Part shown: in pieces, positions 17,479-26,481 of the stretch
How positions within the stretch are numbered: position 1 is the stretch's first letter
Layout: every line of letters starts with the position of its first letter
Assembly: GCF_026013365.1 (NCBI RefSeq)
Contig: NZ_JAPDOE010000011.1
Span: 62,001 to 126,000, forward strand
Source of the DNA: Paenibacillus sp. LS1
GTDB taxonomy: Bacteria > Bacillota > Bacilli > Paenibacillales > Paenibacillaceae
Direction: 5' to 3'
DNA: 64,000 nucleotides
Made by a program: the position numbers and the translations under genes
The notes under the pieces: generated by a model
Told to the model about the DNA's origin: nothing
The model's input: only the letters and a program-made list of their open reading frames with translations
Database searches by the model: none

Positions 17479-18578
17479 TGAAATATGACTATTTGATTGT
17501 TGGCGCGGGACCCTTTGGTGCCGTATTTGCACACGAAGCCATGAAACATAATAAAAAATGCCTGGTGATTGACAAGCGTAATCATATTGGAGGAAACATT
17601 TATACAGAAAATATTGAAGGTATAAATGTACACAAATATGGAGCTCATATTTTTCATACCAACGATAAAGAAGTGTGGGAATATGTTAATCGTTTCGCAA
17701 CATTTAACCGGTATACCAATTCACCGATAGCGAACTTTAAGGGTAAAATATACAACTTGCCTTTTAATATGAATACATTTTATCAATTGTGGGGGGTTTC
17801 TGACCCAACAGAAGCCGGGGAAATCATTGAATCACAGCGTTTGAAATGTGAAGAACCAGCAAATCTTGAAGAACAGGCACTTTCATTGGTTGGTCGCGAT
17901 ATTTATGAAAAACTAATTCAAGGATATACAGAAAAACAATGGGGACGTAGCTGCAAAGAACTGCCAGCATTCATTATTAAGCGACTCCCTGTTCGTTTCA
18001 CTTGGGATAATAATTATTTTAATGACCAATACCAAGGGATACCTGTTGGAGGATATACGCCAATCATTGAAAAGTTGCTTGTAGGCAGTGAGGTTAGATT
18101 GAATACGGATTATTTTGAACAAAGAGAATACTTTGACAATATTGCTACAAAAATTGTTTATACAGGCATGCTTGATGAGTTCTATAACTATCAATTCGGA
18201 TCACTTGAGTATCGAACATTAAAATTTGATTCGGAAATACTAGATAAACCAAATTATCAGGGTAACGCTGTGGTGAATTATACAGATCAGGAAACACCAT
18301 TCACCCGTATAATTGAACATAAACATTTTGAATTCGGTACTCAGGCTAAAACAGTCGTTACACGCGAATATTCAAAAGAGTATGAACTTGGAGATGAACC
18401 ATACTATCCGGTTAACGACCAAAAAAATAATGCGAGTTATTTAAGTTATAAAGAGCGTGCAGATCAAGAAGAAAATATAATTTTTGGTGGCAGACTAGCT
18501 GAATATAAATATTATGATATGTGGCAAATCGTCAGAAATGCCCTGGATACAGCAAGAAGAGAACTGCGAGAAGCTTAG
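17478..18578 (+). CDS. glf: UDP-galactopyranose mutase
   Basis: This 366-residue FAD enzyme interconverts UDP-galactopyranose and UDP-galactofuranose, the donor for galactofuranose in surface glycans. The FAD-binding start is YLIVGAGPFGAVFAHEA, followed by CLVIDKRNHIGGNIYTE and the family hallmark YGAHIFHTNDKEVWEYVNRF. YTEKQWGRSCKELPAFIIKR and the C-terminal GRLAEYKYYDMWQIVRNAL are also typical. Length is normal. It is translationally coupled (TAATG) to the upstream gene. Its presence indicates that the polymer made by this cluster contains galactofuranose. Confidence 0.97.
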   Translation: MKYDYLIVGAGPFGAVFAHEAMKHNKKCLVIDKRNHIGGNIYTENIEGINVHKYGAHIFHTNDKEVWEYVNRFATFNRYTNSPIANFKGKIYNLPFNMNTFYQLWGVSDPTEAGEIIESQRLKCEEPANLEEQALSLVGRDIYEKLIQGYTEKQWGRSCKELPAFIIKRLPVRFTWDNNYFNDQYQGIPVGGYTPIIEKLLVGSEVRLNTDYFEQREYFDNIATKIVYTGMLDEFYNYQFGSLEYRTLKFDSEILDKPNYQGNAVVNYTDQETPFTRIIEHKHFEFGTQAKTVVTREYSKEYELGDEPYYPVNDQKNNASYLSYKERADQEENIIFGGRLAEYKYYDMWQIVRNALDTARRELREA

Positions 18579-18607
18579 ATCAGTGTTTTACATTAAGATT
18601 CTAGTGT

Positions 18608-19954
18608 ATGAGGGCCAAGCACAGGAGCGGAGGATGGAAAGCCTTGAAGATTTCATTAATGGGTCTAGCAGGGATGAAAATACGTGCAGGTGATGGTCTA
18701 CAAGAGCTGGGACACCCAGAAATGCTAAGTACTCCTATATTCTATTTGGCACAGCCTGGCGATCAGATACGGCTCATTGACCCGAAATATAAGTTTAATG
18801 TTGCAACCTACACTATGGAGATAGATAGTCGCTGGATCTATACCTACGATTATGCCCCTGAAGAAAGCTGGACGGTTTATAAACAGGATTTGAATGGGAA
18901 CAGCTATAGGCAAGATTATTATAATTTTTTGGAAAGTGTCTACTTTCGTATATGCCTGAGGAAAATGGATGGAACAGAATTTGAAGGCCATGAAGATATA
19001 AATCGTATTCTTTGTTTTGAAAAAGAGGAACCTCCGCCGTTTGAAATGAAGCCTTGGTTGAAAAACGAAGTAGAACGGGTGTCGATGCGTATTATGGATA
19101 TACAGGAGAAGGACGAACTATGCTTTGCGCTGTTGACCGATACACATTACACAGTAAACGGGACTTGGGATGACACATCTGCGTCCATCCAAGAACTGCA
19201 TAGAGAAGTAGGTTTTGATGGAATTATTCACCTTGGGGATTTCACGGACGGTATGACAACGCGTGAGGTGAGCCGGCATTATGTAGAGCAGGTTCTCAAT
19301 GATTTAAGAAAATGTGAAATTCCTGTTTGGGCAGCCCTTGGCAATCATGATACAAATTACTTTAAAAATAATCCAGAACCATTTTCGTTAAAAGAGCAAT
19401 GTGAGCTTTATTTAGGTAGAGATGAACCAAGATATGCTATTGATTTTGAGTCGCAAAGACTACGTTTTATATTTCTGGATTCTTTCGATCCAAATGAATC
19501 ATTACGATATGGATACAATACAGCATGCATTCATTGGCTAACTGAACAATTGAAAAACACATCTGATGATTGGCGAGTTATCGTAATTTCCCATGTTGCG
19601 CCTGTTCGCCGTTTACAATACTGGGCAAAAGAAGTGCGTGGCGAAGAAGAACTGATGAAGGTATTATATGATCATTCCGCTAAAATTATGGCTTTCATCA
19701 ATGGTCATAATCATGCGGATATAATAGACAATGCAGAAGGTTTCCCCATTTTATCGATTTTGAATTCAAAATGTGAAGCTTTTACGGAATATAAATCACC
19801 AGGTTTTATTACTCCTCATCGGAAATTAGGGGATCCTTCACAAGAAGCATTTGACATTATGCTTGTGAACACAGAGAAAAGACAGATAAGCTTTGTGAGA
19901 TTTGGCGCTGGTAAAGACAAGATCGTTACACACGGAAGGGCAGAGTGGCTTTAA
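18608..19954 (+). CDS. Metallophosphoesterase with N-terminal extension
   Basis: Residues about 170-400 hold a calcineurin-like metallophosphoesterase with all five blocks: LLTDTHY (D-x-H), GIIHLGDFTDG, ALGNHDTNYF, VISHVAP and NGHNHADI, giving the two-metal site. Residues 1-165 form an unrecognised domain (WIYTYDYAPEESWTVYK region). No signal peptide is evident. The start is uncertain because the ATG at 18608 lacks a clear ribosome site. It overlaps the following GDPD gene by one base. With that neighbour it could release phospho-alcohols from phosphodiesters, supplying or trimming the phosphate substituents of the polymer; this is inference. Confidence 0.8.
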   Translation: MRAKHRSGGWKALKISLMGLAGMKIRAGDGLQELGHPEMLSTPIFYLAQPGDQIRLIDPKYKFNVATYTMEIDSRWIYTYDYAPEESWTVYKQDLNGNSYRQDYYNFLESVYFRICLRKMDGTEFEGHEDINRILCFEKEEPPPFEMKPWLKNEVERVSMRIMDIQEKDELCFALLTDTHYTVNGTWDDTSASIQELHREVGFDGIIHLGDFTDGMTTREVSRHYVEQVLNDLRKCEIPVWAALGNHDTNYFKNNPEPFSLKEQCELYLGRDEPRYAIDFESQRLRFIFLDSFDPNESLRYGYNTACIHWLTEQLKNTSDDWRVIVISHVAPVRRLQYWAKEVRGEEELMKVLYDHSAKIMAFINGHNHADIIDNAEGFPILSILNSKCEAFTEYKSPGFITPHRKLGDPSQEAFDIMLVNTEKRQISFVRFGAGKDKIVTHGRAEWL

Positions 19955-20682
19955 TGAAAATATGGGGGCATCGTGGAGCCTATTCTTCAGCGCCAGAAAA
20001 TACGCTCATGGGTTTTCAAATGGCAGCCCAAATGGGCGCTGACGGAGTAGAACTTGATATTCAACTTACCAAGGACAGAGAAGTCGTCGTCATCCACGAC
20101 GAAACCATTGACCGAACGAGCAATGGCAAAGGGTGGGTAAAAGACTTTACCCTATCTGAAATAAAGAAGCTCAACTTCAATAAAAGCGGTCGAACTGAGC
20201 CTCTCTTTATGGAAGTACCGACGCTGGCAGAAGTATTGCAATTATTGAACACAACAGGAATGACGATCAATATAGAGTTAAAAACAGGTGTCATCTATTA
20301 CGATGGAATTGAGCCTATTGCGTTAAAATTAGTAGAAAAGTACGGTACGAGCGATAGAATTATATGGTCGTCATTTAACCACTATTCTGTTCAAAAAATA
20401 AAGCTGCTTGAGCCAGCTTCACAAACCGCATTGTTATGTGGTGGAGGGATATTAGTCACTGGGGAGCAATGCGAAAAGGTTGGAGCTGAAGCATTACATC
20501 CGAGTGTGCATATGTTGCGGTATCCTTCTCTGGTGGAAGATTGCAACAAGAGGGGAATATTAATACGCCCGTGGACAGTAACGAATGATGAGGAAATTAA
20601 GCTTGCAGAAAATATTGGGGTAGATTCAGTAATTGTTAACCGAATTGACTGGGCGAAGGATGTTTTAGCATATGGAAAATGA
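19954..20682 (+). CDS. Glycerophosphodiester phosphodiesterase (GDPD family)
   Basis: This 242-residue enzyme family hydrolyses glycerophosphodiesters to sn-glycerol 3-phosphate and an alcohol. GHRGAYSSAPENTLMGF carries the catalytic HR and EN pair, ELDIQLTKDREVVVIHDE the metal ligands and the second catalytic His, and DRTSNGKG follows. INIELKTG and WTVTNDEE, toward the C-terminus, are also typical. There is no signal peptide, so it acts in the cytoplasm. The ATG at 19954 overlaps the upstream stop (TAATG); a GTG three codons earlier is less likely. Within the cluster it could provide glycerol phosphate or choline-like alcohols for the cytidylyltransferase/LicD steps. Confidence 0.92.
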   Translation: MKIWGHRGAYSSAPENTLMGFQMAAQMGADGVELDIQLTKDREVVVIHDETIDRTSNGKGWVKDFTLSEIKKLNFNKSGRTEPLFMEVPTLAEVLQLLNTTGMTINIELKTGVIYYDGIEPIALKLVEKYGTSDRIIWSSFNHYSVQKIKLLEPASQTALLCGGGILVTGEQCEKVGAEALHPSVHMLRYPSLVEDCNKRGILIRPWTVTNDEEIKLAENIGVDSVIVNRIDWAKDVLAYGK

Positions 20683-21523
20683 CATGAAACTTAATCATAT
20701 GAAAACAGGCCCACTTACTACAGGGGATCTAAGAGCCGTTCAACTCATACAAATTGAAATGTTAACAGAAGTGGATAGAATATGCCGTTTGCACAATATT
20801 AATTATGCTATGATCGGTGGCACCATGCTTGGTGCTATACGCCATAAAGGTTATATACCATGGGATGATGATGCAGATATCGGTTTGCTTCGAGAAGAAT
20901 ATGAGAAGTTCCGCAAAGTATGTGAAACGGATTTGGATCATAGCAGGTTTTACTTTCAAGACATGCGGGCAACTCCCGGATATCGTTGGGGATATGGGAA
21001 AATCAGACGGAAGGATACTTACTTCCTCAGGGAAGGACAGGCTCATATGCCTTATGAATCAGGGATATTCATCGATATTTTCCCATTTGACAACGTGCCT
21101 GATGGGAAGTTGGCCGAGAAGATTCACAACCTTCACTGCACCATTATTCGAAAAGTTTTGTGGTCGGAAGTGGGCAAGAAAATAGATGGAAAGTTACTCA
21201 TGCGGGGAGTTTATTTCTTGCTTAGCAAGATACCTCTGAAAATGGTTTCCAATCATCTATCGCGTTTTGCCGAGAATGGAAACCTTAAACAAAGCCAGCG
21301 TGTAAGGACAATCACGTTTCCCGCTCCTGATAAGTATAGCGAGGGGAAGCGGGAGTGGTTTGAGCAAACCGCGGAGTATTCATTTGAAAATCTTACTTTA
21401 TTGGGACATCGTGATTATGATGGATACTTAAAGCATAAATTTGGTGAATATATGACACTTCCACCTGAAAGTAAAAGAAAGTCGCATCCCGTTTCATATT
21501 ATAGACTTTTGGATGAAGCATAA
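20672..21523 (+). CDS. LicD family phosphotransferase
   Basis: The 283-residue protein has the LicD core: INYAMIGGTMLGAIRHKGY then IPWDDDADIGLLREEYEKF (about residues 42-85), plus FIDIFPFDNVPDG and the C-terminal FGEYMTLPPESKR. LicD proteins transfer a phospho-alcohol, classically phosphocholine from CDP-choline, to teichoic acids and other glycans; the IPWDDD acidic cluster binds metal. The frame overlaps the GDPD gene by 11 bases; ATGs at 20672 and 20684 are both possible. It is one of two LicD genes in the cluster. Confidence 0.92.
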   Translation: MENDMKLNHMKTGPLTTGDLRAVQLIQIEMLTEVDRICRLHNINYAMIGGTMLGAIRHKGYIPWDDDADIGLLREEYEKFRKVCETDLDHSRFYFQDMRATPGYRWGYGKIRRKDTYFLREGQAHMPYESGIFIDIFPFDNVPDGKLAEKIHNLHCTIIRKVLWSEVGKKIDGKLLMRGVYFLLSKIPLKMVSNHLSRFAENGNLKQSQRVRTITFPAPDKYSEGKREWFEQTAEYSFENLTLLGHRDYDGYLKHKFGEYMTLPPESKRKSHPVSYYRLLDEA

Positions 21524-21573
21524 TTTTCAGCCAGTAAATCTATTCATAAAATAAGTAAAAGGTAGTGCATCCT

Positions 21574-23127
21574 ATGTTAAGTGGTACATTAAGACAATAC
21601 TATGAAAACTCTCCATGGAAAGATTCTGTTTTCTGTTGGTATCCATTTGAAAACGAAACTGCCTATGAAATTGTCATGGATCCAAAGGAATTATCTGTTG
21701 AAGCTTTGGTAATGTACAAACAAAAGTTGGGTTTGCACGGTCGCTTGCTCTTAGTGTATGAGAACCCCTTTGCTTTGCGATACTGGGCAGGCAAACGAGC
21801 CATAAACACAGGAGTTCCTTATGATACGCTGTTTGGGTATGGAGATAAGCCACTCCCTAGCAAGGCGGAACTGCAAACTCGTTTAAAACTTGCTGGCTTT
21901 GAAGGACAAAAGTGGTTTTACCCGTTAACAGATCAATATTTTACACGGGAGGTATACTCAGAAAACTACCTTCCTGATGAATTTTTGAATCAGCGATTTG
22001 TTCCATATGTACGACATGATATATCTCTACAATTTGACGAACGTCCACTCTATCGTGAGGTCATTCGCGGTGGAGCGTTTGAATTTATGTGTGGCGCATA
22101 TTTCGTAGAGGCACGGGTGTGCCATGATGATCCACCATGCGTAGTAGATTATGCGGCAGTCACGATTTATCGTGAACCTGCTAAACGCTTTGCCACAACG
22201 GTTCGTGATGACGGTACGGTACATAAGACACCCCTTCATCCCGACGGCAAGGCAAGCATGCTGAGAACTTTGCGTAATCACGAGGAACTGATGGATCTAG
22301 GCGTAAATGTAATTAAGATGAAGCTAGTAAACGGTTCACTAGTCATGCCGCGTTTAAACTTGCCTACACTGTGGGATTATTGGGCAAAGAAACTCTCAGA
22401 TGGAACGTTTGATGTCCAGGAGATGATTTACCAGTTTGACCGAATTCAAGAAGCCATCATGATGGCTGCAAAGACTGGGAAATGTTATTGGGAGCTAGTT
22501 CCAGCAAATTGTTTTTATGATGAAAGAAATGATGAAATGATTTTTATCGATCAGGAATATTACTGGGAAGATGCCTCACCTGAGGTTGCACTTACAAGGG
22601 CATTATTGTCACTAATCTATTCTCCGGCGTTTAGTGCAGATGCACGTAGGGATACCTGGCTTGAGATTTTAAAAAAACGTTATGGTATTTCAGATCGATT
22701 TGATCTGTTGTCAGACCAAGCTAGTTTCCAAACGTATACAGAAGTATTTGGAACTGAGACGCTCCCGCTTGAGCTTGAAACGGAGCAGTCGATAAAGAGG
22801 ATAGAAAGAGTGCGCCGATATAATCGTTTTCTTCCTGTTATTACAAAATTGGATGATATGGGGATGAAACGCTCAGCGATCTACGGATTTGGTAAACGGG
22901 GAATGGCTTTGAAGCAAGTTTTTGACGATAATGGGATCGTTGTGACAAATATTTTAGATAAAAATCTAAATAATATCGAAGATATCGGCAAGAATCTTGC
23001 GCTTAGCAACTGTGACATTTTAATTGTGAGTCTTTTAGAAGGCGAGGCAATCAAAAAGGATTTGCTTGAGGAAGTAACTATACCTATATATACCTTGGGA
23101 GAATTAATCGGTGAACAAATTAAATGA
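21574..23127 (+). CDS. Protein of unknown function with methyltransferase-like, central and Rossmann-like parts
   Basis: This 517-residue protein appears to have three parts. Residues 1-125 look like the second half of a class I methyltransferase (LGLHGRLLLVYENPFALRYW, LAGFEGQKWFYPLTD) but lack a SAM-binding glycine loop. The centre (about 130-420) contains YWELVPANCFYDERND and MIFIDQEYYWEDASPEVALT, reminiscent of the ending of kinase-like proteins. The last 85 residues (KRSAIYGFGKRGMALKQVF) form the small Rossmann-like domain found repeatedly in this cluster. The ATG at 21574 has AAAAGG upstream; a GTG at 21565 is too close to it. The next LicD gene overlaps by 17 bases. Role unknown. Confidence 0.55.
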   Translation: MLSGTLRQYYENSPWKDSVFCWYPFENETAYEIVMDPKELSVEALVMYKQKLGLHGRLLLVYENPFALRYWAGKRAINTGVPYDTLFGYGDKPLPSKAELQTRLKLAGFEGQKWFYPLTDQYFTREVYSENYLPDEFLNQRFVPYVRHDISLQFDERPLYREVIRGGAFEFMCGAYFVEARVCHDDPPCVVDYAAVTIYREPAKRFATTVRDDGTVHKTPLHPDGKASMLRTLRNHEELMDLGVNVIKMKLVNGSLVMPRLNLPTLWDYWAKKLSDGTFDVQEMIYQFDRIQEAIMMAAKTGKCYWELVPANCFYDERNDEMIFIDQEYYWEDASPEVALTRALLSLIYSPAFSADARRDTWLEILKKRYGISDRFDLLSDQASFQTYTEVFGTETLPLELETEQSIKRIERVRRYNRFLPVITKLDDMGMKRSAIYGFGKRGMALKQVFDDNGIVVTNILDKNLNNIEDIGKNLALSNCDILIVSLLEGEAIKKDLLEEVTIPIYTLGELIGEQIK

Positions 23128-24301
23128 CTTACAGACTGTCGAGCTAGATATTCTTAAAGAGTTTGCACGAGTTGCCAAACGTGAGAATTTAACTTGGTTT
23201 TCTATGTTTGGCACACTTTTGGGTGCAGTACGTCATAACGGATTTATCCCTTGGGATGACGATATTGATATTGCCCTGCCACGTAAGGAGTATGATCGTT
23301 TAAGAGTTTCCCAACATTGGTTTAGTGAACCTTATTTCCTGCAAACACCACAAAATGACCCTGCCGCTGCTCCTCATTTTTTAAGACTGCGGCGAAGTGA
23401 TACCACTGTTCTTGTAAACTTTCCTAATGGAAACACACGAGGTGGTCACATGGGAGCCTATATCGACATTCTTCCGCTTGATGATATGCCAAATGGTGGT
23501 GTTGCGAAGTCTGTTCAGGATACCGTTCTGAAGATTCAAAATCAAATGTATGCTTCGGCTGCGCTTGATGAATGTGAGGGTGCTGAAATCCCGGAAGGTA
23601 AAGAACAATTTTGTTATGGTGCCGGGGGAATTTCAGGGCAATACGATTTTCTTGCAGAGAGGTATGAGCGTTTCTGCTCAAAGTATTCTAACCAGTTATA
23701 TTACGCGATCCCCGTTCTCAGGGGAGAGTACGGCAAAAGGGTTTATGATAAAAAATGGTTTTCTGAAAGTGTGGAAATGGACTTTGAGGGCTTGAAAATT
23801 CCCGTACCCGTAGGCTATAAGGAAACATTGATTGCGTCTTATCCAGAGGGATTATATGAACCGGATTTGAAAGATCGCACCCCTAAACATGGGAAGTCTA
23901 CTATTATAGATGTAAGTCTGCCTTACACGCATTATGTTCGCCGTTATACTGACATGTTGAATGGAATTGAAGATAAGAAGATTTATATTTTCGGTGCGGG
24001 CGATAGCCTTCGGATTTGGATGGAACGTTACAGTAAAGATCTGCAGGTCGTTTGTGCATTTGATAATAGAAAAGATGCATGGGGGAGTTGCGCATATGGT
24101 GTTCCTGTTCGTTCTCCTTCAGAATTGCCGGGGCTAATAGATGAGAATTCACGGCTCATTATCGCAAGTATTTATCACAAAGAAATAGCCAAGCAACTTA
24201 AGGAAATGAATGTTTTTGATTACTACTTTTTTATTGATGGATTAAAATATAGCAATAGAAACGGGGGCAATCATGAAGAAAATAGGGATTTTTATATGTA
24301 G
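23111..24301 (+). CDS. LicD family phosphotransferase with C-terminal Rossmann-like domain
   Basis: Of its 396 residues, the first 280 are a LicD domain (FGTLLGAVRHNGFIPWDDDI, DIALPRKEYDRL, YIDILPLDDMPNG). Residues about 295-390 form a Rossmann-like domain (KKIYIFGAGDSLRIWMERY, VVCAFDNRKDAWG, SRLIIASIYHKEIAKQLKE). The start is GTG 23111 with GGAG about 9 bases upstream, inside the preceding gene. It differs from the other LicD in having the extra domain, so the two may transfer different phospho-alcohols or use different acceptors. It overlaps the next GT2 gene by 29 bases. Confidence 0.88.
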   Translation: MNKLNDLQTVELDILKEFARVAKRENLTWFSMFGTLLGAVRHNGFIPWDDDIDIALPRKEYDRLRVSQHWFSEPYFLQTPQNDPAAAPHFLRLRRSDTTVLVNFPNGNTRGGHMGAYIDILPLDDMPNGGVAKSVQDTVLKIQNQMYASAALDECEGAEIPEGKEQFCYGAGGISGQYDFLAERYERFCSKYSNQLYYAIPVLRGEYGKRVYDKKWFSESVEMDFEGLKIPVPVGYKETLIASYPEGLYEPDLKDRTPKHGKSTIIDVSLPYTHYVRRYTDMLNGIEDKKIYIFGAGDSLRIWMERYSKDLQVVCAFDNRKDAWGSCAYGVPVRSPSELPGLIDENSRLIIASIYHKEIAKQLKEMNVFDYYFFIDGLKYSNRNGGNHEENRDFYM

Positions 24302-25715
24302 TTTTAATGGACGAGAATATGTTATTGACTGTATAAATTCTTTGTACAAGCAAAGCGCACAGGATTTTGATATTTATGTCGTTGACAATGCATCAACAGA
24401 TGGGACAGCGGAAGTTTTGGATAAAATATTTGGAAATAGAATTACTATATTGCATAATAGTGAAAATCTTGGAGGTGCGGGTGGTTTTGACCGCGGCTTG
24501 CAGCATGGACTTCAAATAGGATATGAATATTTAGTCATGCTGGACAATGATATTATATTAGATGAGTATGTGATCGAGAATTTGTCTGAGTATTTAGACC
24601 GTAATAGCGAAGTGGGTATTGTTGGGGCAAAAATATACTATATGGATGAACCTGAAAAAATCATGGATTATGGAAGCATGATTGATTTTGATAATTTTAG
24701 AGTTAATAACGGATATAATTCGAAAAGGGACGACGAAGATATTCCTGCAATTATAGAGTGTGATTTTGTTCCTGCTTGCGCAGCAATGATAAGACGGTCC
24801 GTGTTATTGGAATGTGGTACGATGCCAATTGATTGCTTTATTTATTATGATGACATTGAAATGTGTCACAGATTTAGTTTGAAAGGTCATAAGGTTGTTG
24901 CTTATTCAAAGGCTAAAGTGTGGCATAAAGGTGGTGGATCTAGCAGAAAATACCAAAATACATTCAGCAGATATTATTTCACTCGCAACAAATGGAACTT
25001 TTTTGCAAAATATATCCCGGAAAAAAAAATTGAACAACTTGTTGATGCAATTATTAGTGAAACGTTTCCCGTATTATATGGTTGTCAGTATAAAGGTAAA
25101 AGAGAACTTTATGATACAACAAAGTATATTTTTGAGGATTTCATCAATAATGTGCGAGGGAAGGCTCAGGAAGGAAGGATTAACACATTAGTGTCGCGTG
25201 AAAACCCCACAATACAAAAATTTAAAAAAAAGGAATGTATACTAATAGACTTTAGTAGCGAAGGTTTAAGTTTAGATGAAATTAGAAAAACCAATCTGTT
25301 TTCGTTGATGAAAATGCTTAAAAGTATAAATCCTAAAATTAAGTGTATTACGAAAATGAAGAATTTCACTATGGATGATAAAGTTTCCCTGACAAACTAT
25401 ATTTTTTGTGAATGGGATCAGGAGGGAATTCCTCATGTCATTGCTGATGAAAGTACAGCTCTGCAAGATGTTGATATAGTACTGCAGTATTGCAAACATG
25501 CTACTTTAGTGCAAGAAAACATACTGCCAACGGTGTACTGGGATAGCCATTTTAATTTTATTACTGATGCGGCAGATTATAATTATTATACCAATTATAA
25601 AAATGAGCTGGATAACTTTAAAAGGAAGTATGAGGGAAAGGTAATAGAAGCCGTGCGCTCCGTGCGAGAGAATAATAGTATTGGAGGATTAAAAGTTGCT
25701 AGCATCAGAGACTAA
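24273..25715 (+). CDS. Family 2 glycosyltransferase, GlfT/rhamnosyltransferase-like
   Basis: The 480-residue protein has a GT-A catalytic domain in residues 1-270: CSFNGREYVIDCINSL, VVDNASTDGT, ENLGGAGGFDRGLQHGL, MLDNDIIL as the DxD-type metal motif, CDFVPACAAMIRRSV and CFIYYDDIEMCHRFSLKGH. The GGAGGF motif is characteristic of the GlfT/rhamnosyltransferase branch, and with glf in the same operon galactofuranose transfer is the best guess. The C-terminal 200 residues are unrecognised and lysine-rich. Its last 20 bases overlap the next gene. Confidence 0.85.
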   Translation: MKKIGIFICSFNGREYVIDCINSLYKQSAQDFDIYVVDNASTDGTAEVLDKIFGNRITILHNSENLGGAGGFDRGLQHGLQIGYEYLVMLDNDIILDEYVIENLSEYLDRNSEVGIVGAKIYYMDEPEKIMDYGSMIDFDNFRVNNGYNSKRDDEDIPAIIECDFVPACAAMIRRSVLLECGTMPIDCFIYYDDIEMCHRFSLKGHKVVAYSKAKVWHKGGGSSRKYQNTFSRYYFTRNKWNFFAKYIPEKKIEQLVDAIISETFPVLYGCQYKGKRELYDTTKYIFEDFINNVRGKAQEGRINTLVSRENPTIQKFKKKECILIDFSSEGLSLDEIRKTNLFSLMKMLKSINPKIKCITKMKNFTMDDKVSLTNYIFCEWDQEGIPHVIADESTALQDVDIVLQYCKHATLVQENILPTVYWDSHFNFITDAADYNYYTNYKNELDNFKRKYEGKVIEAVRSVRENNSIGGLKVASIRD

Positions 25716-26481
25716 TAAACACTGGGATGTAGGATATGTCTCGGGCTCCTTCGATATGTTCCATATCGGGCATCTGAATTTAATCCGCCAAACGAAGAAA
25801 CGGTGCAACAAGCTAATTGTTGGCGTCCTTACAGATGAGCTAATATCAAATCGTAAAAACAAATGGCCAACGATACCACTTCATGATCGCTTAGAAATTA
25901 TTGCAGCGCTTAAATATGTGGACAAGGTCGATATAACGACAGAATCTCTAACCCATAAGCGTAATGCATTAAAAAAATACGGATTCGATGCTATGTTTAG
26001 CGGTGATGATCATATTGATGATGGTTGGGCGGATGATGAAGATGAGCTTAAAGAGTTAGGTGTTGATTTAGTTTTCTTTCCCTACACCAAAGAAGTATCT
26101 AGCAGCCGCTTGCAAGAGATTACACTGCCTCCCAAGGCTGAGCATGCGGGTAAAGCGAAAAGGATCGACGATGGAGTCCAATTTTTATTCCCTTTCGATA
26201 AGGTGAATAAAAATGAGAGGATTATCATCTACGGAACAGGGAAAGTCGGTGAACAATATTATCGCCAGTTGTCTGAGTTGGAATTCTGCGAAATTGTCGC
26301 TTTTGCAGATACTTATGCCAAGCCTGGCGCTCGTTTTGAGGGAAAACGCTGCCTGACAGCTGAGGAGGTACGTTCTGTTGAGCAGCACTATGATCGTATT
26401 GTGATTGCTTCTACGACTTATCATTCACAGATTATATCGCGTTTACGTTCATTAGGAATTAAACCGGGGAGAATTGTATGA
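25696..26481 (+). CDS. TagD-like cytidylyltransferase with C-terminal Rossmann-like domain
   Basis: Residues 1-150 form a nucleotidyltransferase of the glycerol-3-phosphate/ethanolamine-phosphate cytidylyltransferase type: SGSFDMFHIGHLNLIRQTK with HIGH at 23-26, LIVGVLTDELI, and KEVSSSRLQEI as the ISSTxLR-type motif. It would use CTP to activate a phospho-alcohol. Residues about 170-261 carry the small Rossmann-like domain (ERIIIYGTGKVGEQYYRQL, DRIVIASTTYHSQII). The start is TTG 25696 with GGAGG 8 bases upstream. It overlaps the following cytidylyltransferase fusion by 4 bases. Its likely product, a CDP-alcohol, would feed LicD or TagF-like enzymes. Confidence 0.85.
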   Translation: MLASETNKHWDVGYVSGSFDMFHIGHLNLIRQTKKRCNKLIVGVLTDELISNRKNKWPTIPLHDRLEIIAALKYVDKVDITTESLTHKRNALKKYGFDAMFSGDDHIDDGWADDEDELKELGVDLVFFPYTKEVSSSRLQEITLPPKAEHAGKAKRIDDGVQFLFPFDKVNKNERIIIYGTGKVGEQYYRQLSELEFCEIVAFADTYAKPGARFEGKRCLTAEEVRSVEQHYDRIVIASTTYHSQIISRLRSLGIKPGRIV

